Positions 37,805 through 49,413 of a stretch of 64,000 bases of DNA are shown here, in pieces. The notes beneath the pieces were generated by a model, which was given only the letters and a program-made list of their open reading frames with translations, was not told where the DNA came from and searched no databases. The DNA lies in NCBI RefSeq assembly GCF_037975245.1, contig NC_092572.1:26704989-26768988 (forward strand), read 5' to 3'. The number at the start of each line of letters is the position of its first letter. The first letter of the stretch is position 1. Made by a program: the position numbers and the translations under genes. The DNA comes from Apostichopus japonicus (Eukaryota > Echinodermata > Holothuroidea > Aspidochirotida > Stichopodidae).

Positions 37805-38405
37805 ACGAACTGTTCATACTGTCAGTACGAGTGCTTTGAAGCATGATAGGATAGGACCAGTGGCGTAGGAAGGTACTTTTGAGTGGGGGGGCTGAAGACT
37901 GATGGCCGGCCTGGGGAGGGGTCTAAGGGGAGGGGGTGTCCCATTTCCAGGTAGCCTCAGATGCAATTTGGTGCAATATAGCACACTTCAACACCCACTC
38001 CATTTTGTAAACTTAATTTTGTATTTTCACCAGGCCTTAGATGCAATTTGGTGCTCCAAATGAGATTTTTTTTCTCATTTGGAAATGAAAAAGGGGTTTT
38101 CTGACTTGCGAAGCGGTGGGGCGGAATGATACTTCCGCCCCTCCACATTTTTCACTGGGGGGGCTGGCGCCCCCCCAGCCCCCCCAGTTCCTACGCCCTT
38201 GGATAGGACAGTATAGAGTGGTATTAGCATTAGAATCAGATAAAAAGTTAGTAACTGTTCATACTGTCAGTAGCAGTGCTTTGAAGCATGATACGATAGG
38301 ACAGTATAGAGTGGTATTAGCATTAGAATCAGATAAAAAGTTAGTAACTGTTCATACTGTCAGTACCAGTGCTTTGAAGCATGATATGAGAGGGTTGCAT
38401 ACAGT
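37805..38405 (+). repeat. 92-bp tandem array interrupted by a hAT element
   Basis: About three units containing gttcatactgtcagta, gtgctttgaagcatgata, ggataggacagtatagagtg and attagcattagaatcagat. The first unit is split by the insertion at 37858-38201. Confidence 0.9.
37858..38201. mobile_element. Non-autonomous hAT element 4 (344 bp)
   Basis: Ends are cagtggcgtaggaa and ttcctacgcccttg. Exact 8-bp duplication gataggac at 37850-37857 and 38202-38209. Removing the element restores the 92-bp repeat unit. Two internal copies of cagatgcaatttggtgc-like sequence. No transposase. The termini are of the same general type as the other three elements, but the interior differs, so it is a second family. 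Confidence 0.93.
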
Positions 38406-39544
38406 GGTACTCACAGGTAGAGGAAGAGGGTTCAGTCTTGACTTGGGGTTCAGGGTTGGGGGGCGGGGGGGGGTGAGGTGGGGAGTCTCTGCAGGAGGCT
38501 TTGATTTGTGGAGACAGACCATGACGTTACCTCAAGACTCTCCCTCAGAATGAATCTCTGTGCATTCCATGGCCATAATTCCCAGTATTCAAATGTTGTG
38601 GGAACTCTGCAGGGCATCGTTTTATTACAATTGATTAATTTTCATGTAATATTCGCAACAAAACGGCGATGTCGAAGAACAAAAGGACATTGCTTTTTCA
38701 TTACAACAAGAACCCAATGGACACAATGGGTAGCTTGCTTTAGTGGAATATTAAAGTGTTGTATGTCATCACCCGATATCATAATATTAATGCCCACATG
38801 TACTGCATTCCAACTGCATTCCAAGTTTGGATATTATCTGATTTATGGTTGTGGAGTTGTTGCAATTTTAACATTTTTGTACCTCCCAAAGAAATTGGGC
38901 CTGAAGAATGTTGCTTGTTTAAGGTCCCAAAATAAGCTGAAAGTAATTCCATTGTAAGCCAGTGCAGTTAATGTTTACGCACACTGTTTTAAGGGGTCAT
39001 ACCATTTATTATTGAGGGGGTCCAACGTTGTAACATCCTCCTTATACTCTGTACACACCAGAACAATCACTTTTGAACATTTACCATTTACCCGGCTATA
39101 GTGAAGGTACCTGCTTTTTATTATCGCCCTTTACTCTTCTTTTTCACTTTTCATTCAATGGGTCTTCAAAGAAACCAGCACTTTCCGACTTATTCACAGC
39201 GCAACGTAACAAGAGACACCGCCATTTCTCGGACCCAGTGCTGGATAAACACACCCTGGGGCCCTCGGGCTCCATTTTGCCTTCCCCCCCCCAATTCCCC
39301 TATTAAATTTTGCAGGCACACAACCCAACCATAGAAAGCTTTGTGTGGCTTTGTATGCTTGCACATGTTCTCTGAGGCCCCTTCACCTTGGTGGGTCCTA
39401 GACACAGGTCTCATCTGGGTTATCTGACAATCCGGGATGGGTGGGACCATACGTTTAACGAAATATACCAGTCAAACCCTTTATTCATTGATATTAATTA
39501 AACTGGACACAGGCTGATGTTTTATATGTGTTAAGTATATCTAC
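38406..39544. other. Intron 4 remainder of the coiled-coil gene
   Basis: Non-coding intronic DNA with a G-rich run at 38455-38480. Open plus-strand frames here (for example 38508-38957) lack any recognisable domain and are treated as chance. Confidence 0.5.
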
Positions 39545-39594
39545 CTATCCTCTTCTGGTACTGGTCTTCTCACGCTCTGAGAAATCGCTTCTTT
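39545..39594 (-). CDS. Uncharacterised coiled-coil protein, exon 4
   Basis: Only 50 nt: acceptor ttcaaacag, KEAISQSVRRPVPEED plus two bases (AG), donor gtagat. Without it exon 3 would run out of frame into exon 5; with it the frame is restored. That is strong support for its reality. It abuts the 149-bp tandem array to its right. Confidence 0.8.
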
Positions 39595-39639
39595 CTGTTT
39601 GAAAACCAAGAAAATACAAAGAAAGTAGGATGCGGTTCG

Positions 39640-40800
39640 TGTGAATGGAACTATAAAGGTGTTTTTGGTATGATATAATATAATCAGTGAAAATAAAAAA
39701 ATCTGGAATTGTTGGACAAGTCCAGAACCACCCAGCCAGGAACGGACTGGATGGTAGGCTGTCCAGTTGTGGGAAAAAGGGTGTGAATGGAACAATATAG
39801 GACTTTATCAAAAGTGTATGATATAATATGTTCAGTGAAAATAAACAAGTCTGGAATAGTTGGACAAGTCCAGAACAACCAGCTAGGACAGGACTGGATT
39901 GGGGGCCGTCCAGATGTAGGAAAAAAGGTATGACTGGAACAATATTGGACTTTTTCAAAAGTGTATCATATAATATGTTCAGTGAAAGTAAACAAATCTG
40001 GAATTGTTGGACAAGTCCAGAACCACCCAGCCAGGAACGGACTGGATGGGAGGCAGTCCAGATGTGGGAAAAAAAGTGTGTGACTGGAACAATATAGGAC
40101 TTTTTCAAAGTGTATGATATAATATGTTCAGTGAAAGTAAACAAATCTGGAATTGTTGGACAAGTCCAGAACCACCCAGCCAGAAACGGACTGGATGGGA
40201 GGCAGTCCAGATGTGGGAAAAAAAGGTGTGACTGGAACAATATAGGACTTTTTCAAAGTGTATGATATAATATGTTCAGTGAAAGTAAACAAATCTGGAA
40301 TTGTTGGACAAGTCCAGAACCACCCAGCCAGGAACGGACTGGATGGTAGGCTGTCCAGTTGTGGGGAAAAGGGTGTGACTGGAACAATATAGGACTTTTT
40401 CAAAGTGTATGATTATGATATAATATGTTCAGTGAAAGTAAACAAATCTGGAATTGTTGGACAAGTCCAGAACCACCCAGCCAGGAACGGACTGGATGGG
40501 AGGCTGTCCAGTTGTGGGAAAAAGGGTGTGACTGGAACAATATAGGACTTTTTCAAAGTGTATGATATAATATGTTCAGTGAAAGTAAACAAATCTGGAA
40601 TTGTTGGACAAGTCCAGAACCACCCAGCCAGGAATGGACTGGATGGTAGGCTGTCCAGTTGTGGGAAAAAGGGTGTGACTGGAACAATATAGGACTTTTT
40701 CAAAGTGTATGATAAATATGTTCAGTGAAAATAAACAAATCTGGAAAAGCTGTGCAAGGCAAGGCCGCCAGCCTTGATGGGACTGGAAGCCATCCAGATA
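39640..40800 (+). repeat. Tandem array of about 149-bp units, 7-8 copies
   Basis: Each unit contains ggaacaatataggacttttt, gtgtatgatataatatgttc, aaatctggaattgttggaca and agtccagaaccacccagcca. The last copy (from about 40730) has diverged. A 231-residue minus-strand frame crossing the array is a repeat artefact. It lies in intron 3 of the coiled-coil gene. Confidence 0.95.
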
Positions 40801-40889
40801 TGCAAAGAAAGGCTGTACAAACCAGTTTACTACACAATAGTGAAGTTGAATGTACTTGTTTGTAGAAAATATTAAATACTGTAGTTAGA

Positions 40890-41660
40890 CTCTAAAATAT
40901 TGAACTGTGAAAACACTGAACCATACAGTAATATTGTACTGTGAGAACACTGAACAGTACAGTAATATTGTACTGTGAAAACACTTAACAGAAAGTAATA
41001 TTGTACTGTGAAAGCACTGAACAGTAAAGTAATATTGTACTGCGAAACACTGAACAGTACAGTAATATTGTACTGCAAGGACACTGAACAGTACAGTAAT
41101 ACTGTACTGCAGAAACACTGAACAGTACAGTAATATTGTACCGTGAAAACACTGAACAATACAGTAATATTGTACCGTGAAAGCATTGAACAGTACAGTA
41201 ATATTGTACTGTGAAAACACTGAACAGTACAGTAATATTGTACCGTGAAAGCATTGAACAGTACAGTAATATTGTACTGTGAAAACACTGAACTGGGTAA
41301 TACTGTACTGGGAATACTGTAATGGGAAATCCGTAACTAAATCGGTACTAATGGGTAACTAAATCGGTAACTAAATCGTTAACTAAAACGGTAACTAAAT
41401 CGGAAATCGGTAATACTGCACTGGGAAAGCACTGAACAGTATAGTAATATAGTACTGTGAAAACACTGAACAGTACAGTAATATTGTAGTGTGAAAACAC
41501 TGAACAGTACAGAAATATTGTAGTGTGAAAACACTGAACAGTACAGTAATATTGTACCGTAAAAACACTGAACAGTACAGAAATATTGAACTGCAAAGAC
41601 ACTGAACAGTACAGTAATATTGTACTGTGAAAACACTGAATAGTACAGTAATACTCATCT
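40890..41660 (+). repeat. 34-35 bp minisatellite in two blocks
   Basis: The unit is close to gaaaacactgaacagtacag plus taatattgtactgt, with about 12 units at 40890-41290 and about 7 at 41420-41660. Between them (41325-41410) sits a different 12-13 bp repeat, taactaaatcgg. The frames open through these arrays on the minus strand are not genes. Confidence 0.95.
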
Positions 41661-41778
41661 GTGTTTGAACAGTGCACTAAAATCATCTTGGAGGAAAGGG
41701 GGGAGGGTTTTGGTAGGAGATTGGATTGGGAAAGGGGCTGGATGAGGGACGGGATAGGTGGGGGGGGCCTGATCTTAC

Positions 41779-41838
41779 CTTCTTCCTTTCCTCTTTCTGT
41801 TGTTTGAAGGTATAAAGAGTCTCTTGTCTCTGAATTGC
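41779..41838 (-). CDS. Uncharacterised coiled-coil protein, exon 3
   Basis: Exactly 60 nt between ctgctgcag and gtaaga, phase 0 on both sides. Encodes AIQRQETLYTFKQQKEERKK, a classic charged helix or coiled coil continuing that of exon 2. Confidence 0.87.
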
Positions 41839-43056
41839 CTGCAGCAGGAAAGTACAATAAAAGAAAAATAACAATGTACCATTGTGAGTTTCAAGTCCAT
41901 AATAAAGACAGTTTGAATACAAATAGGATTTCTGAATGTGACAATTTTGATTTGCTAGCTGAGTATGCTTTCCTTCTAATAGAGCTCTTGAAAAACTAGG
42001 CGGTAAAGTGGTGTGCGGTAATAACAGGAACACACTCATATCTCCCACTTTCGCCGGTTCTGCTGAGTACTTCAAGTGCACCAAACCGTGAAATTTGCAT
42101 ATCAATTCCTGAGATGGGAACTTGAGGTGAATTACAAACAAATCTATCATCAGATCATACTGTAGAACAAATTCAGTAACCTAAATACTGGATTAATACC
42201 CTCAAATTGGCACCAAATTTATTTTAGCAGATGTTTAATGTTTAAGTTGACGAACCAAACTGCATGGAAAGTGTGGTCGAAAATATCGTGTTAATGAAGA
42301 GATGGTGTTATTTTTGGCCTCCATTGTATTAAAAGGGATTGGGGACAATTTGTTCACTAAATTAATATCTATTAATACCCCCAATAACAATGAGAATTAA
42401 ACCTAGCTATTAAGGCCTGTTTTAGTTCCCTCGTGCTGTGAAATTTTATGACACACTGAAGCATATGCTGCAGCTTATAGACCCCTTTAATAATAACGGC
42501 ATTTTCTCCGAGCTATGAAATTTTCACTGAATGTAAACAAATATTTTACATCCTTCATAGGTAGCCAATCCGACGAAATGCGGTCTGTTACACTGAAAGA
42601 ACATTAACGAAACATGGCACCAGTGGTATGAATAAAATTTACGCACACTGATTTGAATTATTCGATGGAAATGGTGAATTGTACTAAAACCACCTGGCGG
42701 TCTAAAACTCCCCAGCTTACCATTATCGAGCCGTGGTTTTCCGTTCTGTAGCTAACGGTTGCTTTATATTTTCTTGCTTCCTGATAAGGCTTGTGGTTTT
42801 TTAACTCCTTTGATTCGCCCTGTATCGTAAGGTACATTTGCTTTTTCCCATTTCTTTTTTGTAGGGGGGAGAGGGGGGGAGAGGAGGGGGACTACCTTTA
42901 AAAGCACAAGCTTTCCCAGGCCACCTCCAATTACTATACTGGTACATATCTACATACAGTACCGTAAAGATAAATGTTAGAGTGAAAATACTAATTAAAA
43001 TACTGAAAGGCTAAATTAAACCCTGTTTCTGTTCCAATCCCTCGACGTACAATTAC
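41839..43056 (-). other. Intron 2 of the coiled-coil gene
   Basis: AT-rich, non-coding, with a purine-rich run at 42865-42892. Nothing else recognised. Confidence 0.55.
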
Positions 43057-43127
43057 CTTTTGTGTGAGCTTAATGCTCTCCTCATACATCATCTCACCGT
43101 GGGCTCTCGAGAGGAACTGATCCAGCT
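43057..43127 (-). CDS. Uncharacterised coiled-coil protein, exon 2
   Basis: After the acceptor tttacag, AG joins the C of exon 1 to give Q. The exon then reads LDQFLSRAHGEMMYEESIKL and TQK, and ends in phase 0 before gtaatt. The other two frames contain stops. The L-x-x-F-L and L-x-x-x-x spacing suits an amphipathic helix. Confidence 0.85.
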
Positions 43128-43584
43128 CTGTAAACGAGAGAGAAAATATGGATGCGGAACGTTTAACACCGCAACATCAACGATGGAGAAAAGAAAATGT
43201 CGTCTCGAAAGTCTGAGGTACCCTGATAAATGCTTCTATACACATTATGACAAAGAGCTGAGGCATTCATATTAAACTGGTTCTTGTGAGGTAACTGGTT
43301 TCAATTCCATTCGGGCCAAAGATCACAATGTTTTTTTTGTCAGACTCGCATAAATTTTAGAACTGTTAGTCAGCAGTTACACATGCTTGTAAGTACTGTC
43401 AGGCTCAGCCTGTCAGTATCAAATCAGGGCGTGGAGACGTTTGGTGTAAGGGATTGTGGGTAAAATGGTACATGAAACATTTAGAAAGAGCCGTGCAGTA
43501 TTGTACATTGTGGAAAGGAATGACTACATAAATAATATTCACATGCATTTAAACTTTTTCTGATGGATTATTAGTGCCATGAAG

Positions 43585-44400
43585 GGTTTTGGTGCAGCTT
43601 GTGTGTTGTAATTTAGTTTATGATGTGTATATTAAATGGGTTGGTTAAAATTCTGAGGAACCAAGGGCAATTCCCATACATAGAAGTGATCTATGTAGAT
43701 CATGGCGACATTTTGATATGTATTATGACATATACATGAGCACATTTATGGCCAAAAGAATAAGACATATTGTATAGAGAGACTTCAGGTGCAGCTTGTG
43801 GGTTGTAATATACTGCACTTTATAATATGTATTTTAAATGGATTTGTGAAAAAAATAAAAAGGGCACTTCCCATGTAGTAGAAGTATTCTATGTATATGA
43901 TGGCGACATTTAGTTATATTTTACAAAGAGACTTCAGGTGCAGTATTGGGTTGTAATATACTGCACTTTATAATATGTATTTTAATTGGGTTTGTAAAAA
44001 AAACCATGAACTTCCCATGTAGTAGAAGTAATCTATGTATATGATGGCGACATTTAGTTATATTTTACAAAGAGACTTCAGGTGCAGTTGGTTGTAATTG
44101 TAATTGTGGGTTGTAATATACTGCACTTTATAGTATGTATTTTGATTGGGTTTTGTAAAATTCAGAGGAAACAGGGCAATTCCCAGACATAGAAGTGATC
44201 TATGTACATTATGGCGACATTTTGTTATATATATTGCATACAAACACACATATCATACAGAGAGACTGCAGGTGCAGCTTGTGGGTTGTAATATACTGCA
44301 CTTTTATAATATGTATTTGAATGAAACTTGTAAACAAGGCACTTCCCATGACATAGTAGAAGTAATTTACATGATGGCGACATTTTGATATGTACTGTGG
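43585..44400 (+). repeat. Tandem array of 145-200 bp units, 5 copies
   Basis: Each copy holds cttcaggtgcagcttgtggg, ttgtaatatactgcacttta, a cacttcccatgtagtagaag-type stretch and atctatgtatatgatggcga. Copies begin near 43590, 43789, 43937, 44080 and 44272. It lies in intron 1 of the coiled-coil gene. Confidence 0.88.
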
Positions 44401-44927
44401 CATTTCTGTAGGAAAAAAACCCACACATTCAGTACTGTACAGAGAGACTAATTCCAACTTGTGCTACTGCTAACTTCCTGTTCTGTTGCTAAGGTCAAAG
44501 ATCATGAAAATCTTGTCAAGTGTACAAAACTTTGTTGTGAAAAATTGGTCCCAAAGGGGAACTGGATGAGTCTCAGCATATTCTTCATATTTAGTTTCAT
44601 GGTTAATATCAGTTAGCATCGAATATTTAAGTGCAAAATTGAAGCAATCTTACACATGTATACATATACATCATATATCAGTGAATAATTTTAAGCAATT
44701 TCAAGAGGTAGTCCGAAGGACAACCAAACAAAGAAAGGTTGGTAGTCCTGCGCAAAACCAGGTAGTCCTTCCAAATTTCGGAGTAGATTTGACAATGACT
44801 CGAATAAAGGACTAGACAAGATGTGGGACTAGTCAGTGATGTATTGATTTTCTACAAAACTACAGGTACAGGATCGTCGCCATCATCATCACCACTCTGC
44901 ACTGTAACCACAGGATTTTCATCATCA

Positions 44928-45300
44928 TCATTCACCATCATCACTCTCTACTATCTCCTTTTCAGCTTCCACAGCGGGGGTCCTCTTCCCATATGGGGGC
45001 TGGAAGGGGCGTCTCACACGTTTGGCAACTGAGTTCCAGAAGATAATCGCCGGTAACGGGTCGAACTCTTTAATGCTCGGCCCTTCCATCAGTATCCTCA
45101 GGGTACTAGTTAGTGTGGTACTTGTCAGCTGGTTTCTCCAGTCGGTTTTCACGCGTTTCATCTGACTAAATCCCCGCTCACATTCCACAGAGTGAGCAGG
45201 GATTGTCAGGATGAGATCCACCAGTGAAAATAGATTTTCAGCATCGACTCTATACTTGACTCCAAGCTGCTCCCATGATGCATTGTACACTGGTTTGTAG
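44928..45300 (-). CDS. hAT transposase, exon 6 (C-terminal dimerisation domain)
   Basis: Acceptor ctccacag; DYKPVYNASWEQLGVKYRVD, then LILTIPAHSVECERGFSQMK, the signature of the hAT C-terminal dimerisation region with the catalytic glutamate in CERGFS. It ends in an acidic tail ESDDGE and a stop at 44930-44928. The stop lies 235 bp from the left inverted repeat. Confidence 0.93.
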
Positions 45301-45468
45301 CTGTGGAGAAAAATGGAATAAGTTCAAGTTAGCTGACTGAGTTGGTGCTGTTATACTACATCACTAGGAATAGTTCTAAAGAGCTTGGTTTGCATAGATA
45401 GGGGGACAGGGTGATATAATTATTATATAAAACAAACAAAACATTTGATTTGTTAATTGAGAACTCAC

Positions 45469-45592
45469 TCTGTGTAAGCACTTTCTTTGACACTTGACCA
45501 TTCCATCTCGATTGAATTTGTGTTCGTGCCAGCTTTTTCAAGGACTGGGCTGAAGTAATCCACCAGTTCTGCAATCTCAGCATCACCAAAGT
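45469..45592 (-). CDS. hAT transposase, exon 5
   Basis: Acceptor tctttcag; FGDAEIAELVDYFSPVLEKA, then GTNTNSIEMEWSSVKESAYT. Donor gtgagt in phase 2. It lies downstream of the nonsense codon, so it is coding only by ancestry. Confidence 0.85.
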
Positions 45593-45712
45593 CTGAAAGA
45601 AAAGAAAAACAAACCTACTGGAGATCTGGAATACTGAACTACATTTGATCAAATGTCAAATTTGTTCATCATACCATGTTACATGATTCAATCATGCACA
45701 CGAAAAACCCAC

Positions 45713-45927
45713 CTCTTTCTGCCTCAATGGGCCAGGACTTGAAATTGATGACTTTGGCTGCTGCAAGTTGTATGGCATCAATGTCAAATCTAATGTTGAT
45801 AGCCTCTGTGATGCTGGTGACTGCAAGATCACACTCGGCTTTGTTGATTGGCTCTCCCTAGATCTTGTGGCCATGGAACGTACCGTCAGTGGCTGCCCTC
45901 TGGAACTGTCTCAATGCAGGTCCTTGT
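45713..45927 (-). pseudogene. hAT transposase, exon 4, with in-frame TAG
   Basis: Acceptor gttaaag; encodes QGPALRQFQRAATDGTFHGH and KI, then TAG at 45860-45858, then continues in the same frame GEPINKAECDLAVTSITEAI, NIRFDIDAIQLAAAKVINFK and SWPIEAER, ending in phase 1 before gtgggt. Coding-like sequence resumes at once after the stop and the exon boundaries fit, so a single base change (CAG to TAG is the simplest) has interrupted an otherwise intact transposase. The stop removes the C-terminal dimerisation domain and the final catalytic glutamate, so this copy probably makes no active enzyme. Confidence 0.85.
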
Positions 45928-46050
45928 CTTTAACAGAAAGAAAAGTGAAACTTCAGTAATTTGAGCGTATACATTCAAAATCAAAACCAAACAAGTTCTG
46001 ATAACTAAGGATAAGAAAGTAGTGGAGGTAATTGTCAGTCACTTAGTTAC

Positions 46051-46274
46051 TGTGATTTCAACTTGTCAAGAGAGGTCACCGTGTCTTTCACAAGTTTGGG
46101 CATTTCAGGTAAATTCATGTCCATTCTCTGGAAAGTACGAGAGAGTCGTCCCAGGATGTTGGTTACATCTACCATGAAGTGGAGAAACCCAAGGAATGGC
46201 CTGGATAGCAATAACTTGAGGAAGCCAGCACTCTTTCCTTTGGAATCATTGCTTGTCTGGTTGTGTTCTTTGAT
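46051..46274 (-). CDS. hAT transposase, exon 3
   Basis: Acceptor ctctcag; reads IKEHNQTSNDSKGKSAGFLK, then LLLSRPFLGFLHFMVDVTNI and LGRLSRTFQRMDMNLPEM, ending TSLDKLKSQ in phase 2 before gtaact. LGRLSRTFQ-type sequence is usual for the helical domain between catalytic blocks in this transposase group. Confidence 0.85.
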
Positions 46275-46425
46275 CTGAGAGTGTTAAATAAATAATTGCA
46301 TGAAAATACAATAGGCCTAAGTTTGTTGAAGTTATGATAATGATGTTAATATAATAATAATATAATGATAATAATGTGATGTTGTTGGTGACAAGCTTAA
46401 GCATTAAGTACAAAGCAATGATTAC

Positions 46426-46939
46426 CTCCAGGAGATGTTGCACTATCGCAGGATAACCAGACAACAAGTTGGTCAGTGCATTCTGTGTGTGACCAATCCA
46501 TCTTGTTCCACCTGTTCTGGTTGGTATGAACCTGGTAACTCCTAACGCTTCTGCTGTGCGTCTTAGCAGACCTCTATTCAGAGTACTGTTATGGTAGAAT
46601 AAGAAGATGTTGATCAGGAACTGGTCCATCTTGCACACCATCGGGACATTCTTGGATGCCTGCTTTATTGCTAGCTCAAGACGATGAGCAATGCAGTGTA
46701 CTGTCTGAAGCTTTGGTTGATGTTCCTTCATGCGTGCTCCCACACCACTCCTCCTTCCAGTCATGACCGATGCCCCATCACTCCCAAATCCGACCAGTTT
46801 GCTCCAAAGTTCTGGCTCCTGGATACCACAATACTCGTGAAGTGCAGCTATGATCTCTCCATAACAGTTAGCAGCAGTGGCCCTCTCCAACTTCTGAATG
46901 CTGAGGAATCTGGTTGTTACCTTTCCATAGTTTGAATAC
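46426..46939 (-). CDS. hAT transposase, exon 2
   Basis: Follows acceptor tatttcag and completes arginine. Encodes YSNYGKVTTRFLSIQKLERA, then GFGSDGASVMTGRRSGV with the second catalytic aspartate (SDGA), HCIAHRLELAIKQA with the conserved CxxH-type signature of the insertion domain, and TRWIGHTQNAL with the conserved tryptophan. Ends at HLLE before gtaatc in phase 0. Intron 1 (46940-47583) carries three degenerate copies of a roughly 105-bp repeat with tataggctcgaaat. Confidence 0.93.
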
Positions 46940-47583
46940 CTGAAATAACAAATATAACAGAAACATGAGCTACACATCAGTATAATGCTTAGTTTCTTTG
47001 GGATCGTGAATGGATAAAATGAAAAACAAACCATCATTTTGAAACCTAACAATAAATTGCAAGAATAAAATTTGATTTGATTTGTTTATGAAAAAATACT
47101 GGTATAGGCTCGAAATATGCATAAACTACAGTGTGTTAGGCTATTTAGAATAACCCCGAGATGTATAACCAGTTTAATTAAAAAATTTCGGTATAGGCTC
47201 GAAATTCGCATATACTACAGTGTGGTAGGCTATTCTGAGCCCCCCGATCCTGGCATGTAAAATCAGTTTCATGAAAATAACATTCATCTGTAAAAAATTA
47301 TCGGTATTGGCCCGGAATTTGCAAATTTTACAGAATCTCACACAGCATGTAAACTTATTTAAATTGCAAATCATTAATCTGTTTAAAAAAATTCAGTAGG
47401 CCTATACTATAGGCTCCAAATTTAGGACAGGTTGACTTATTCACATTGATATTAGCACTGAAAATGAATTGGGCCTATAGCCTACTGTATGGTTATTGAT
47501 TAGAACGCAGGTCTGCCAAACATCCAACCACCCCCCCCCCAACACACCACGTCTTTCAGTCACCGCACATGAGAGATGCTTAC

Positions 47584-48260
47584 CGTACAAATAAAATGAT
47601 CTGCTCCACTACAGCCGCATCCGTGGCTTCATCACACATCACAGAGAAGAATTTGGAGTCTGAAATTTCTTTCTCGAGGTTTTGCCGCTGTATCTCCGAG
47701 ATCGCGTCAGTGAATTCCCTGCATTTTGGTTCGGTTCTGTAGGTCTGACCAACATCTACCCCCTTTGCCTCATCCAGGTCACACTGCTCCACAAAATCCG
47801 CGAATGGGCGTGCCTTTTTAGCCAAGAAATGGCATGTACGAAACATGACTTCCAGTCGGTTGATTACCGTTTGATTCATCTGCCGGAGCAGCTTGTCGGC
47901 CGTTGACGTACCGGGAGGGGCCTCGGCAGCGCCTTTCGCGGCCACCGCTCCGGTGTGGGTTTCGCTCTTTGCATGTTTGTGGAGGCTTTCGATTCTCAGT
48001 GATGAACACCCTTTCACAAACTCGGTTTTGCCCATGGCTTGGCCTGTTGATGTAGCCCATTGCTCACAGATGTTGCAGAACATCAGCGCTGTTTCCTTAT
48101 CGTAGCGTAGCCATAACTTGAAATTAGGGTGAGCGAGCCAGGAGTTCTGAAATGAACTCTGACGCTTCGACTGGTCATATTCTTTACCTGCCGCTCTCTT
48201 TTCCTCTGCCGATTTGCTCTTCTTCTTTGGCGGCTCTACATTATTCAAAAATCGCCACAT
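47584..48260 (-). CDS. hAT transposase (ZNF862-like), exon 1
   Basis: Start of a six-exon transposase totalling 2127 nt (709 codons); all phases agree. The protein would bind the transposon ends and cut and paste the element in the nucleus. This exon (225 residues plus two bases) begins MWRFLNNVEPPKKKSKS, with a basic nuclear-localisation-like stretch. Next comes a TTF/BED-type zinc finger (FCNICEQW with His-x-His at KHAKSETH, about residues 55-105), then a helical region. It ends with FFSVMCDEATDAAVVEQIIL, where CDEATD carries the first catalytic aspartate typical of hAT enzymes. Donor ggtaagc. Similar zinc-finger proteins are common both as transposases and as domesticated genes; the flanking inverted repeats show this one is a transposon. 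Confidence 0.93.
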
Positions 48261-49397
48261 TTTCCAATACAGTTATTCACAAATATTTACTTCATACGAC
48301 GGTGCTTTATTCAACTAGGTGTGTCAATTGTAATAGTAATAACGAACTCCCTAATCCAACAAAAACAAGGCATAAGCTATTCGCAACTTGTGTATTACGA
48401 ACGCTGGAAAAAAATCCCGCGATTTAAACTTATTCGCGGTTTTTTTTATTTTTTTTAATTTATTATGGATGAATCATGACATTTCTCTCTAGATAGGCTG
48501 TATAAGTAGCCTACAACCATACTGTGATGATGTGATCGACCGCAACACGTGCGATCAAATTAAAATTAATAAAAAAAAACTTTCCATTCATAAAAAAGTT
48601 TTACTACCAGATTGACAATTACTCCTGTTTCTAAAGTGGTATATGCTAAATGTCATGTTATGTCATTAGTTTGTTAAAGTAACTTTGTGAATTGGATCCC
48701 ACTACTTTGCATCAACAGGGCAATCTGGATCGCACATAATTAAATCGACTTTAGGCAAGTCGATGGCCTGCTTCACGGCGACCAAGTCAATGGAGATTTA
48801 GTGTGTGATTTCTCTCACATACAGTTAAGTCAATACGAGAGTTCCATTGACTCACTGTGTAAAAATAAAAGATCGATCATTCGCCGCGGGCAGCGCGAAG
48901 CGAAGAGGATGATAAACTATTACTGATTCAAGGTATAAAACATTTGCTGAAATTAAATAAAACAGTCCCTAAATAATTATGATGAATTAGCAACTGGTGG
49001 GGGAAGCAACGAAGGTAAACAAAAAGGCATTAACTTTAAGACAACTGCTTGAATTTTACTGAGCTGCTGTCGGCACCGAAACGTTGCAATGTCTATATAC
49101 TTGTGTGTGTTAGGCTTGTCGATGCCGATGTACAAAACTTTTTGGTGGAGGGGCCGATGTACGAAACTTTTTGGTGGAGGGGGAGGCATATGGCCTGGGG
49201 GTGTGATCGCGGTAGAATATAAAATATTTGAATGCATTCGGCAGTAACTTGGGACATTTTTTTCTTTATTTCAACAGCAGTTGAGTCTGTTGTTGTTTAA
49301 ATTATGAGGTAGTCCTGCCGGACTACCTGCCTTATTATTTTTAAAAAGTTTGGTAGCCCGACGATGTTTCTGGTCGTCTCGGACGCCCGGACGACCG
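48261..49397 (-). other. 5' non-coding region of the hAT transposon
   Basis: About 1.1 kb between the transposase start and the right inverted repeat. Contains a two-copy 32-bp tandem (near 49123-49185, gatgtac-aaactttttggtggagg) and a tcaatgga/tccattga inverted pair (48788-48847). The transposase promoter should lie here, but no convincing core element is seen. Confidence 0.5.
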
Positions 49398-49413
49398 TTA
49401 AAATTATTCACTG

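Larger units (their letters stand above)
44679..49413 (-). mobile_element. hAT transposon, near-complete, 4.7 kb
   Basis: The left end reads cagtgaataattttaa (44679-44694) and the right end ttaaaattattcactg (49398-49413), a perfect 16-bp terminal inverted repeat. Just inside both ends the motif ggtagtcc recurs: near 44707, 44741 and 44762 on the left and 49310 and 49320 (reverse) on the right. These are likely transposase binding sites. The element contains one transposase gene on the minus strand. A clean 8-bp target duplication is not visible because both flanks are TA/CA-rich, but a 20-bp sequence (acacatgtatacatatacat) occurs on both sides, at 44652-44671 and 49419-49438. It sits in intron 1 of the coiled-coil gene. 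Confidence 0.9.

Noticed and set aside
38508-38957. 149-residue plus-strand frame
   Set aside because: Lies antisense in an intron, has no domain or splice context, and begins inside G-rich low-complexity DNA.
39545-40240. 231-residue minus-strand open frame
   Set aside because: It runs through a 149-bp tandem array. Only its last 50 bases overlap a real small exon of the coiled-coil gene.
40872-41660. Several cysteine/tyrosine-rich minus-strand frames
   Set aside because: All are translations of a 34-35 bp minisatellite in different frames.
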